Below are positions 24,848 to 32,877 of a DNA stretch of 38,259 bases, in pieces. Position 1 is the stretch's first letter. Every line of letters begins with the position of its first letter. The notes under the pieces are model-generated. The model saw nothing but the letters and a program-made list of their open reading frames with translations. It did no database searches and was not told the origin of the DNA. Origin of the DNA: an uncultured Planctomyces sp. (GTDB lineage Bacteria > Planctomycetota > Planctomycetia > Planctomycetales > Planctomycetaceae); contig CALGTK010000329.1 of assembly GCA_937904325.1 (NCBI GenBank), positions 1 through 38,259 on the forward strand. Reading direction: 5' to 3'. A program made the position numbers and the translations under genes.

Positions 24848-26349
24848 CTCGGGCCTTATTAGCATCTTGCTCGAACGCTGCGTTCGCGGTGTCGAAATAC
24901 GTTTCGATACTGTTGACGATCTGCCTGATGATCTCTGGCGGCGCCGAAAAACCTGCTGTTGCTCAGGACTTCGAAGCCTTCGAGCCGCCTGGGCTGCTCC
25001 CGCCAGGTGGAGCAGTTTCAGCTCTCGATCAGGCAAGGCAACCAGAATGGCAATTTGGATTTCAGCTCTTTCATCTGCTGCTCGAACAGAAGGGTCTGTA
25101 TTCGGTCCCTGACTTTCGCGAGTCGATGGATCGTCGACCTACGCAAACCGCCGTTGTGCTTATGGGAGACTTAAACCAAATTCCAACAGACTTGCTCGCT
25201 CGACTTCAGAAATTTCTCGACTGCGGCGGAGTCGCGTTGGTCGCCTCGGACAAGGGGGCATTTTTCAAGAACCTGTTTCTGATTTCTGATGACACGTTTG
25301 CAGCTCAAGCGGACAAGGCCGCCTACCAGGGGTTCCCTGACTGCCCAGTCGTGCAAGCGTTTCGGCCGGGCACCGCAGTCCTCGACGGGGTTAATAGTCT
25401 TGTTGCGAATCGCACGGGCATTATTTCACGCATTGATGATCGTTTCGGAAACTGGAGCATCCTTGCTCGTCTACCAGAACTGATCGATCACCGTTCTCGC
25501 CGCCGGTCGCAAGCACCGTTGATTGCTGAATGGAAAAGTCGCAAACGTGGAGGTGGGCGACTGGTACTGATGGCTGATCACAGCATTCTGATCAACGGCA
25601 TGCTATGGCACGGTGATAATGCCAGGCTGGCCGTGAATCTCGCCGATTGGCTGAGCACTGGTGAGCGGAAAGAAGTTGCCTTTATCGTCGACGGTAAGCC
25701 AGCCAAAGCAATGCTGGCCCTGCCTCCAGAATTGTCCGATGATCTGCCGACGCTTGAAAACCTGCCGACACCCACGTTGAAAGACCTGTTGAACCTCCCG
25801 CCGGAAGTGTTGCTGAAATTCGCAAACCGATTTGCCGCCGGGATGGAAGATGCCGACGTCATGAACGATCTGCTGACGAATCAGCCGGCCGATCTGTCGA
25901 CTCCTCGATATCGACAGGTGTTGTACGTCGCCGCCGGAGTACTGGCTGTCATTTACCTTCTCCGGCTGATGGGAAAAGTGGGTTCTCGGCCAATGACGCG
26001 ACCGCCTCGGTCGGTTGGTCAGTCTGTGAATTTCAGTCAGTCGCGTGCACTTTCGTCCGGCGAGTTGCACACAGCCAGTCGCGAACTGGCTCAAGGTGCC
26101 CTGCGACAGTTGACTGGTTCCTCAGACCCACAGGACTGGGCGATCCCTGTCAGCGACGTCGAAATTGATACCGGCGTCATCCGCCGAATCTTTGTTCGCG
26201 AGAATCTGAAACGACTGAGAAAACTCGCAATCAGCTCCAAACGTTCGGACACAACTCTTCGCGATTTGAAACGACTTGCCAAATCGATCGCAAACGTTGC
26301 AAGCCTGCAGAAAGCTGGCCGACTCCGGCACCCATCGATTCAGTCATGA
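24844..26349 (+). CDS. DUF4350-like membrane protein
   Basis: This is a 501-residue protein. An N-terminal hydrophobic segment (YVSILLTICLMISGGAEKPAVAQ) looks like a signal peptide. The next ~230 residues resemble DUF4350: FQLFHLLLEQKGL, TAVVLMGDLNQIPTDLLARL, FLDCGGVALVASDKGAFF, GGGRLVLMADHSILINGML. This fold resembles the glutamine-amidotransferase-like sensing domains of gliding/secretion proteins. A single transmembrane helix (QVLYVAAGVLAVIYLLRLMG, about residue 360) leads to a basic, helical cytoplasmic tail. The ATG at 24844 overlaps the upstream stop (ATGA), so translational coupling is likely; the frame also has a GTG at 24832. It is the second gene of the MoxR module. Function unknown; it probably acts at the membrane with its neighbours. 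Confidence 0.75.
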   Translation: MTRALLASCSNAAFAVSKYVSILLTICLMISGGAEKPAVAQDFEAFEPPGLLPPGGAVSALDQARQPEWQFGFQLFHLLLEQKGLYSVPDFRESMDRRPTQTAVVLMGDLNQIPTDLLARLQKFLDCGGVALVASDKGAFFKNLFLISDDTFAAQADKAAYQGFPDCPVVQAFRPGTAVLDGVNSLVANRTGIISRIDDRFGNWSILARLPELIDHRSRRRSQAPLIAEWKSRKRGGGRLVLMADHSILINGMLWHGDNARLAVNLADWLSTGERKEVAFIVDGKPAKAMLALPPELSDDLPTLENLPTPTLKDLLNLPPEVLLKFANRFAAGMEDADVMNDLLTNQPADLSTPRYRQVLYVAAGVLAVIYLLRLMGKVGSRPMTRPPRSVGQSVNFSQSRALSSGELHTASRELAQGALRQLTGSSDPQDWAIPVSDVEIDTGVIRRIFVRENLKRLRKLAISSKRSDTTLRDLKRLAKSIANVASLQKAGRLRHPSIQS

Positions 26350-26451
26350 CCTTGCTTTCTGCTACCTTTGCGACGCTGACTCACAAAAGCTGCATCGACA
26401 CTTCTGGCTGACTCATGATTCACTTGCTTCGATAATTACAAGAGGCTTTGC

Positions 26452-27411
26452 GTGACCTTTTCTGATCCGAAAGAACTTGCTTCACGAGTTGGCGAGTTGC
26501 GTGCTCAGGTACTTACTGCCGTTGGCGAAGTCGTTGTTGGCCTGGAGCCTGTCACGCTGCAATTGCTTACGGCGTTGCTGGCTGGTGGCCATGCATTGCT
26601 GGAAGGCGTCCCCGGCACGGCGAAGACAACGCTCTGCCGAACGTTTTCGCAAGTACTGGGCATCGACTATCAGCGAGTTCAATTCACACCGGACCTGCTC
26701 CCGACCGACGTCGTCGGGACGCAAATCCTTGATCGTCAAACGAGCGAGTTCGTGCTCCGCAAAGGACCAATTTTCTGCCAGTTGATGCTTGCGGACGAAC
26801 TGAACCGCGCTCCCGCGCGAACTCAATCCGCCCTGCTGGAAGCCATGCAGGAAAAGCAGGTCACGATTGAAGGAAACACTCTGCGGCTGCCCAGGCCGTT
26901 CATGGTCATGGCCACTCAGAATCCGATCGAGCAGGAAGGCGTCTATCGACTGCCGGAAGCGCAACTCGACCGATTCCTGTTTCGGATCGAAGTTGGCTAC
27001 CCGGCACGCGAACATGAGGTCGACATGCTCGACCTGCACAGTAACGCGATTGCTTCACCCGCTGCCGTCAGTAATGCGGAAGAGGTGACAGCGATTCAAG
27101 ATCAGATCGATTCAATATATGGCTCGCGAGAGCTCCAGGAATACATCGTCGATCTGATCCGCCGAAGTCGAGAACATCGTGACCTGGTTCTCGGCGGCAG
27201 CCCGCGAGCAGCCATCTACCTGATGAAAGCGGCCAGAACCCACGCGCTGCTGCGAGGCCTTCCGTATCTAACGCACGAAGACATTCAGTCCGTTGCTTTG
27301 CCCGTTCTTGGTCACCGACTGATTCTGCAGCCCGAAGCCGAAATGGAGGGGCGTCAGGTCAGCGATATCGTCAAAGAGCTGATCCAGGCGGTTCCGGTTC
27401 TCAAGAGTTAG
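26452..27411 (+). CDS. MoxR family AAA+ ATPase
   Basis: This is a 319-residue AAA+ ATPase of the MoxR/RavA group. Motifs: Walker A GVPGTAKT (52-59), Walker B LMLADE (111-116), the sensor-1 region ATQNPIEQEG (154-163), and LDRFLF with the arginine region (172-177). The C-terminal lid domain includes ILGGSPRAAIYLMKAARTHALL and LILQPEA. MoxR proteins act as chaperone-like ATPases that activate or assemble partner enzymes, often through VWA or DUF58 proteins encoded beside them, as here. The start is GTG 26452 with GAGG 6 bases upstream. The gaps to the DUF4350 gene (102 bp) and the DUF58 gene (55 bp) are short, without obvious terminators. Confidence 0.94.
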   Translation: MTFSDPKELASRVGELRAQVLTAVGEVVVGLEPVTLQLLTALLAGGHALLEGVPGTAKTTLCRTFSQVLGIDYQRVQFTPDLLPTDVVGTQILDRQTSEFVLRKGPIFCQLMLADELNRAPARTQSALLEAMQEKQVTIEGNTLRLPRPFMVMATQNPIEQEGVYRLPEAQLDRFLFRIEVGYPAREHEVDMLDLHSNAIASPAAVSNAEEVTAIQDQIDSIYGSRELQEYIVDLIRRSREHRDLVLGGSPRAAIYLMKAARTHALLRGLPYLTHEDIQSVALPVLGHRLILQPEAEMEGRQVSDIVKELIQAVPVLKS

Positions 27412-27466
27412 CAAACCTGCCGATCTACTTTCCTTATCCTCAACGCCTTGATTGTCTGAATTCAGC

Positions 27467-29218
27467 ATGATCACAAACCGTGCACAATGGCTGGTTCTGC
27501 TGGGAGTTGCCGGTAGCGTTGCAGGCACGCTGACCAACAAAGGCCTGCTTGCGCACTCGTCGCTGGCTGTGCTGGCGTGGATTTTCCTGGAATGGCTGCT
27601 GTTTCGCTGGCGTGTCGAGCTTCAATTGCGTCATCTGCGCTGTGTCCGCGCCGTGAACGGTTTGGCTAATGAATCGGGCACATTGTGGACTGACCGACGT
27701 GTCAGTGTTTCGGTCGAAATTATCTCCGAAAGACGTGTTCGTTTTCCGTTCATTCGGTTCCGCGACTGGCAGCCGGAGAATTTAAAAATTGACCCAGCCG
27801 ATCAGCTTGGCCTGACTGAAGACAACGACTGGCCGAATGAAATTGACGCTTCGATCAGCGGTGAGGCGTCGGTCGAGTTTACCTACACGGCTCGTGCTAT
27901 CGGAGCGGGGCAGTTGGAATTTCGAGGGGTCAGCGTCTGCGTGTTTGATCTGCAGGGCTTGTTTATAGCCAGGCGATTTATAAAAGCCCGACAGAAATTC
28001 CGAGTGCTACCCACCAGTGACGCAGTCGACGCCGCGGCACCGACAGTTAAACGCGTCAACACCTTGCCGCCACCTGGTATTCATCGCTTGCAGCGCGCGG
28101 GGATGGGTTCTGAGTTGCTCGAACTTCGAGAATACGTTCCCGGCGATCCACCTAAAGCGATCGCGTGGAAAGTGTCAGCGCGGCGTGACCAGTTGATGAC
28201 GCGCGAATACGAAAGCGAAGTTCCCGTTCGAACGACCATGTTCGTTGACTGCTCATTTGGTACAAAGCACGGTGAGTTCGGTAAGCGTCCGCTCGACCAG
28301 ATCGTCCGACTGGCTGGAAGCATTGCTCGATCAGCCATGTCCGTCCGCGACCCCGTCGGACTGGTAACGTGCAACGACGCCAATGCTCAGCACATGGCAT
28401 CCGGAACTGGTGACCGCCACTTCTTCCAGATTCTCGATCGACTCTCGAAAAAATCGATCAGCACATCACCGCCGCCAGTTCGATTCACGCAGGAACTCAT
28501 GGATGAGGCATGGCGAGTCTGCGAAGAGCTCCATCCGGAACTTCTGGTCCCAAAGATCAACCAGATCCCATTTACCTGGTTTCCAGTTCGTCGCAGCAAG
28601 CGACTTGAGCGATTTCGACGAACACGATTAGCTGCCGTACTTACAGAGTTGTATTCGTTGCCAGCTGACCAGCCGCAGCATCTGATCTTCGACAATGTAC
28701 GTATGGCTGAAGCGTGCCAGCGATTTCTCATTGACGCTGGTTATGACTGGACGTGGCCCGTAGTCGATTGTCGTGGCAACGAGCTTCATGACTGGCACGG
28801 TAAATTCGAAGTGCTCAGCGAAGCGTTGACGCGAGTCGTCGCCCGCTCGCACGATCACGAGCTGTTCGTTTTACTTGTCGATCTGCTTGATCATCCCGAC
28901 CCGCCTGGTCGACTTACCAACGCGATTCGTCTGGCACGAGCACGTCATCATCGAGTCGTCGCCATCTGCCCTTGCCCTGATGACTGTCGACCTGGTTCAC
29001 TCAACACCAGCGACTTTGATCGTAAGCGGGATCTCACCCGATTGCTGTCGCAGGCCGAACGCACCCGTCGAATCAGCTCGGCAGAGAAACTACAAAGGTC
29101 GTTACGACGGCTGGGAGTGCCTGTGGCGTTTGCATCAGACGGCCGCGCCGCTCAGCTTGTTCTGGCAGAAGCAGAACTGGCGCGCAACGGACGTACTTCA
29201 AGAGTGGGGAGCCGGTGA
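27467..29218 (+). CDS. DUF58 domain-containing protein
   Basis: This is a 583-residue protein. It has two short hydrophobic segments at the N-terminus (WLVLLGVAGSVAGTL; LAVLAWIFLEWLLF), then an Ig-like beta region, then the DUF58 signature: GMGSELLELREYVPGD, AIAWKVSARRDQLMTREYE, followed by VRTTMFVDCS, which resembles the start of a VWA-like fold. The motif normally ending RxIDWK reads AIAWK here. The C-terminal ~250 residues (from about 330) continue past the usual DUF58 length of about 400, with TWPVVDCRGNELHDWHG and further VWA-like strands (LFVLLVDLLDHPDPPG). It is the usual MoxR partner. ATG 27467 has no clear ribosome-binding site; a TTG at 27452 is the alternative. The stop overlaps a GTG of the next gene. 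Confidence 0.88.
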   Translation: MITNRAQWLVLLGVAGSVAGTLTNKGLLAHSSLAVLAWIFLEWLLFRWRVELQLRHLRCVRAVNGLANESGTLWTDRRVSVSVEIISERRVRFPFIRFRDWQPENLKIDPADQLGLTEDNDWPNEIDASISGEASVEFTYTARAIGAGQLEFRGVSVCVFDLQGLFIARRFIKARQKFRVLPTSDAVDAAAPTVKRVNTLPPPGIHRLQRAGMGSELLELREYVPGDPPKAIAWKVSARRDQLMTREYESEVPVRTTMFVDCSFGTKHGEFGKRPLDQIVRLAGSIARSAMSVRDPVGLVTCNDANAQHMASGTGDRHFFQILDRLSKKSISTSPPPVRFTQELMDEAWRVCEELHPELLVPKINQIPFTWFPVRRSKRLERFRRTRLAAVLTELYSLPADQPQHLIFDNVRMAEACQRFLIDAGYDWTWPVVDCRGNELHDWHGKFEVLSEALTRVVARSHDHELFVLLVDLLDHPDPPGRLTNAIRLARARHHRVVAICPCPDDCRPGSLNTSDFDRKRDLTRLLSQAERTRRISSAEKLQRSLRRLGVPVAFASDGRAAQLVLAEAELARNGRTSRVGSR

Positions 29219-29220
29219 CC

Positions 29221-30033
29221 ATGCAGGACACTACCGATCACCGACCCGATCACAACATTTTACTGAATGGCCAGAAGCAACCTGACTCAATCACGGCAGC
29301 AACGGTGTATATCATTTTTGCCGGATTCAGTGCCCTGCTTGTTTCAATGTGCTTTTCACCGAACGACTCGATCATCACGATCCTGATCGCCGTCTTTCTT
29401 ATGATGACGCTGGGCTTTCGGTTCTGGTGGGTAGCGCTACTTCTGCTGATGGTCCAGGTGGGTCTGTTTCTGGCCGAACCAGGGTCAGTTAGTGGCTACA
29501 GTAATTCTCCTGGTAGTTCGCTCGTATCGATCGGAGTTTTAGTCTTACTCATTTCGTGCAGCCGCTATTTAACGCTGACCTCATCGCCAGCTCCGTTCCG
29601 ATTGTCGAATCGATTGTCAGCCCGGGTTGCATATCTGCATGCCACACGCGAACCCCGCATAAAATTTGCGAAGTTTGGAGTGGTCTCACGAGATGACTCA
29701 ACGGTCGGCTCTGGCGAGCTTTTCACAATGCTTGCCCGGACCGTGATTCCAGTCGTGGCAATCTCGGGAATTCTTCAACTCGTTCCGCTCGACCCCGATA
29801 CTCCTACCATCGCAAGGCTGATTCCACCTGCCGTGAGAACAATCACGCTGGGGATTATCTTCCTGGCAATCTACGTCCTCGCCAACAGCTTCTTGAACAT
29901 CTTTATCTGGCGGAGACATGCTCCATCCGAGGCCCGAGTCTTTATCCGGAGCGAACTGTCGAAATGGATTCACCGTGAAGTCTCACAAGTTTCACGACGA
30001 CGAATCCGTTTGCGAAATTCCAGCCGTCATTAG
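29221..30033 (+). CDS. Integral membrane protein of the MoxR module
   Basis: This 270-residue protein belongs to no family I recognise. Hydrophobic segments are near residues 25-45 (TVYIIFAGFSALLVSMCF), 48-65 (IITILIAVFLMMTLGF), 68-85 (WWVALLLLMVQVGLFLAE), 100-115, 175-190 and 205-230 (TITLGIIFLAIYVLANSFLNI), giving five or six helices. The C-terminus is short and strongly basic (SQVSRRRIRLRNSSRH), probably cytoplasmic. ATG 29221 has GGGGAG 9 bases upstream; an in-frame GTG at 29215 would overlap the DUF58 stop. It follows the DUF58 gene directly, so the two are almost certainly co-transcribed. In other MoxR clusters this place is often taken by VWA or transglutaminase-like membrane proteins; this one has neither domain. 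Confidence 0.7.
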   Translation: MQDTTDHRPDHNILLNGQKQPDSITAATVYIIFAGFSALLVSMCFSPNDSIITILIAVFLMMTLGFRFWWVALLLLMVQVGLFLAEPGSVSGYSNSPGSSLVSIGVLVLLISCSRYLTLTSSPAPFRLSNRLSARVAYLHATREPRIKFAKFGVVSRDDSTVGSGELFTMLARTVIPVVAISGILQLVPLDPDTPTIARLIPPAVRTITLGIIFLAIYVLANSFLNIFIWRRHAPSEARVFIRSELSKWIHREVSQVSRRRIRLRNSSRH

Positions 30034-30099
30034 TCAGAGTTGGTTCGGTTTATCGCAAGAATCTGATCGCCGCACCCCGGCAACTGGAAAGTCATCAGC

Positions 30100-30318
30100 A
30101 TGTTCAAAACTCGAGAAATCGCCGGCTGGCTACTCGTTCTCTGCGGTCTATACCTATTGAGAATGGGCCTTGATTTTGTCGGCGATCGAAAAGTGGTCGA
30201 AGCCAGCGTCATTGTATTTGCTGCCATAGCCGTCTTCCGAGGCGGAATTCAGTTGGTCAAAGTCGCCACGGCAGCCCACATCTGTATCACCGCCGAGCAA
30301 CGACCGGACAACAGTTAG
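30100..30318 (+). CDS. Small membrane protein, two predicted helices
   Basis: This is a 72-residue protein with two hydrophobic segments (EIAGWLLVLCGLYLLRMGLDF and ASVIVFAAIAVFRGGIQLV) joined by a short charged turn (VGDRKVVE). GGAAAG lies 8 bases before the ATG, and it follows the preceding membrane protein by 66 bases on the same strand. I do not recognise the family. Size, site and position support a real gene at the end of the MoxR module. Confidence 0.65.
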   Translation: MFKTREIAGWLLVLCGLYLLRMGLDFVGDRKVVEASVIVFAAIAVFRGGIQLVKVATAAHICITAEQRPDNS

Positions 30319-30633
30319 TCGCTTTCTGAACGAAGCTGGAGTCTGAACAGGAAGCAAAGTTGTCGTCGCAGACATTCAGTGAGGGTTGTCGAGCAGTTTT
30401 GCCGTCGCGCTAATTTCGGCGCCTGACGAAAACGGAATCGCGATCTACCGATCGTCTGAGGTTCATCCTTCAGCCAACAGGCATTGTGGTCGACGTCGCC
30501 GTCACTATTGGTTCTAAACATTTACCGTCAGCCAGTCGCTGTTGATTCTGCCGCTACACCTCAAGCGGCCACGAATGAAAAATCTCTGGCGAGGCGGACG
30601 TCAATGTCTCAACAGAGACGGCTTGAAGTATCC
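30319..30633. other. Convergent intergenic region between the MoxR module and pbpC
   Basis: Two operons meet here. I see a 6-bp hairpin, GCCGCT/AGCGGC (30550-30569, 8-base loop), and a 5-bp hairpin, GTCTC-AACA-GAGAC (30606-30619), close to the pbpC stop. Neither has a T-run, so neither is a standard intrinsic terminator. A 68-codon minus frame (30315-30521) is Arg/Gln-rich and unconvincing. Nothing else is supported. Confidence 0.4.
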
Positions 30634-32877
30634 TTAGTACCGGGCCACGAAGAAGCGGACGGCGGTAGCCTGTCCGGTGCTCGCAATGCAACGGAGTTCG
30701 TACGAACCGGGTTCGAGTTCCAGACTGTCTCGAATGTCTGAAGCCGGTCGCCCATTGAGGAACCAGGTAGCTTCCTCAGCATTTCGAAAGGTCACTGGAA
30801 TCAACGCCGAACTGCCGTCGGCACACAGCCATTCGGAATTCGACGCCGGCGACACAATGACCGGCAAAGTCCTGCTGGCATCCGGAATCAGATTCAACGG
30901 TTGAATCACCAGTAATTCATCCGGCGGGTCAGGAACTTTCGTCGTGCGAAACAGTCGCGAGGAGAAGAGTCGAGCCAGCAGAGGCTCGGCTGCTTCGCGC
31001 CCAACGAAGGCTTCGTGGCCGGCACCGGAGAAACGTCCGATCCAGATTCCGATTGAAAACTGTCCGTTGTGACCAACGGCCCACGCGTCGCGACGTCCTG
31101 AACTTGTCCCGGTTTTCCACATGAACCATGGCAGTTGCCCGGAGGGAACATGCTCGCCACCGTGAGGCGTTCGTTCGGTGGATGCGAGTATCGCGTTGAT
31201 GGTTCGACAGGCTGGTTTGCTGAGCACAACTCTTTCATCCAGCGGCTCATCGGCGAAAAGTCGCGGCTTCGTGAATCGACCATCGCGGCCAAGTGTCGCA
31301 TACGCATTTGTCAGGTCGAGCAGAGTTGTTTCGACGGCGCCGACAGCGATCGCCAGGCCTCCAAATTGCTCAGCATTCTTTGGCAGTCGAACTCCGGCAG
31401 AATTCAGTACCCCAACGCAACGGGATGTTCCAAGCGCTTCAAGCAGCAGTATCGCCGGCACATTGCGGGATTCCCTCAGGGCATCGGCCACCGTCATTTG
31501 ACCTCGGAATGTACGATCGAAGTTGTTGGGTCGCCACCCGCCGCGTTCAATCGACGAGTCGTCGACAAGAGACCTGGCATTCAGACGACGAGCGTCAAAT
31601 GCCGCCGCGTAGAGAAACGGTTTGAGCGTTGAACCGGGACTTCGGCGAGCAAGTACGCCGTTTACCTGACCATCAACCGGGTCCGAGAAGTCAGCAGAAC
31701 CAACCAGAGCGACGATCTCGGAGTTCGCGATGTCAATGGCCACAAGGGCGATATCTGAACCAGCGGGAAGTTCCGTCCTATGATTCTCGATGAGTGTTTC
31801 TACAGTGTCCTGCTGTTGAGGGTCGATCGTCGTCCGTCCACCTTCCGGTCTGCGGTGCAATGCCATCCAGGCCGCATGATCGCCAGTCATACCTGGCCTT
31901 CGCGGGACGCGAGATGAACTGTCATGTTGTTCGCGGCCCGCTGATAACCCGGCACGTTCGGATGAATGTATTGGGTCGTTCAGGACGTTTTCCGAACTGC
32001 AGGTAATTGGACTACTTCCGGCGAACTGTTGCTGTTCGGATGAAATTATCCCGACATCATGCATCCGGCGAAGCACATAGGACCGTCTCGCTTTTGCGCG
32101 GTCGGGATATCGATCCGGTCGAAACTGAGTGGGAGACTTTGGCAATCCAGCCAGCAACGCTGCTTCAGCAAGTGACAGATCGCATGCGTTCTTTTGGAAG
32201 TAGCGTTGCGCTGCGGCTTCGACTCCTCTGATGTTGCCGCCGTAGGGAGCGAGGTTGAGGTAGTGTTCCAGAATCTCCGACTTCGAGAAACGCCGCTCGA
32301 TGTTTAATGCCCGCGAAGTTTCCACTAGCTTTGCCGTGAGTGTGCGCGGGCGGTCGTCAACCATCCTGCATAGCTGCATGGTGATCGTGGAAGCTCCTGA
32401 GACGACGTCAACGGCCTGGAGATTCTGCAGGACAGCACGCAGCAACGCCGTCGTGTCCACTCCCGGGTGTTCGTAGAAACGTTCATCCTCGGCGGCGATC
32501 GTGGCCTGCACAATCCACGGCGACATTTCGTCAAGCGGGATCGGAAACCGCCATTGCTCATCCTTGCCGACGAGTTGAAGCAACGGACGACCAGTTCGGT
32601 CCTCGACGCGAGGACTTGCCGGCCAGCGTTCGAGTGCCTGCACTGGAAACGGAAACAGTGCCTGAATGATGAAGTAGACAGAGGCTGCGCTGCCTGCCAG
32701 CGTCGTCAGACAGAACGTACACCGGCGGACAGTACGTCGTATCCGAGCTGAAGTGCCGGTGCCACTGCTGGCTCGTCCAACAGTACGGATTGATCGGAAA
32801 CTCTCACTGCTGCGTGAGCCACCGGTGGAACCCAATTGACGCACCGGGATGATTTCGGGCTGTGTCAGCCTTCTCAC
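30634..32877 (-). CDS. pbpC: Penicillin-binding protein 1C, bifunctional glycosyltransferase/transpeptidase
   Basis: This is a 747-residue class A PBP that polymerises and cross-links peptidoglycan strands at the outer face of the inner membrane. A basic cytoplasmic N-terminus of about 50 residues precedes one transmembrane helix (LTTLAGSAASVYFIIQALFPF). The GT51 domain has AAEDERFYEHPGVD (128-141, catalytic Glu130), STITMQLCRM and LAPYGGNIRGVEAAAQ. The transpeptidase has SxxK at Ser416-Lys419 (SPGSTLKP), SRN at 470-472 and KTGTS at 588-592. A C-terminal BiPBP_C-like beta domain ends the protein. An apparently disordered stretch of about 45 residues (295-340) links the two enzymatic domains. 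It begins at GTG 32877, overlapping the upstream TGA (GTGA). A complete set of active residues in planctomycete sequence supports a peptidoglycan wall in this organism. Confidence 0.94.
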   Translation of the reverse strand: MRRLTQPEIIPVRQLGSTGGSRSSESFRSIRTVGRASSGTGTSARIRRTVRRCTFCLTTLAGSAASVYFIIQALFPFPVQALERWPASPRVEDRTGRPLLQLVGKDEQWRFPIPLDEMSPWIVQATIAAEDERFYEHPGVDTTALLRAVLQNLQAVDVVSGASTITMQLCRMVDDRPRTLTAKLVETSRALNIERRFSKSEILEHYLNLAPYGGNIRGVEAAAQRYFQKNACDLSLAEAALLAGLPKSPTQFRPDRYPDRAKARRSYVLRRMHDVGIISSEQQQFAGSSPITCSSENVLNDPIHSSERAGLSAGREQHDSSSRVPRRPGMTGDHAAWMALHRRPEGGRTTIDPQQQDTVETLIENHRTELPAGSDIALVAIDIANSEIVALVGSADFSDPVDGQVNGVLARRSPGSTLKPFLYAAAFDARRLNARSLVDDSSIERGGWRPNNFDRTFRGQMTVADALRESRNVPAILLLEALGTSRCVGVLNSAGVRLPKNAEQFGGLAIAVGAVETTLLDLTNAYATLGRDGRFTKPRLFADEPLDERVVLSKPACRTINAILASTERTPHGGEHVPSGQLPWFMWKTGTSSGRRDAWAVGHNGQFSIGIWIGRFSGAGHEAFVGREAAEPLLARLFSSRLFRTTKVPDPPDELLVIQPLNLIPDASRTLPVIVSPASNSEWLCADGSSALIPVTFRNAEEATWFLNGRPASDIRDSLELEPGSYELRCIASTGQATAVRFFVARY

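Noticed and set aside
30315-30521. Minus-strand 68-codon frame downstream of pbpC
   Set aside because: Arg/Gln/Cys-rich composition, no ribosome-binding site, no recognisable features.
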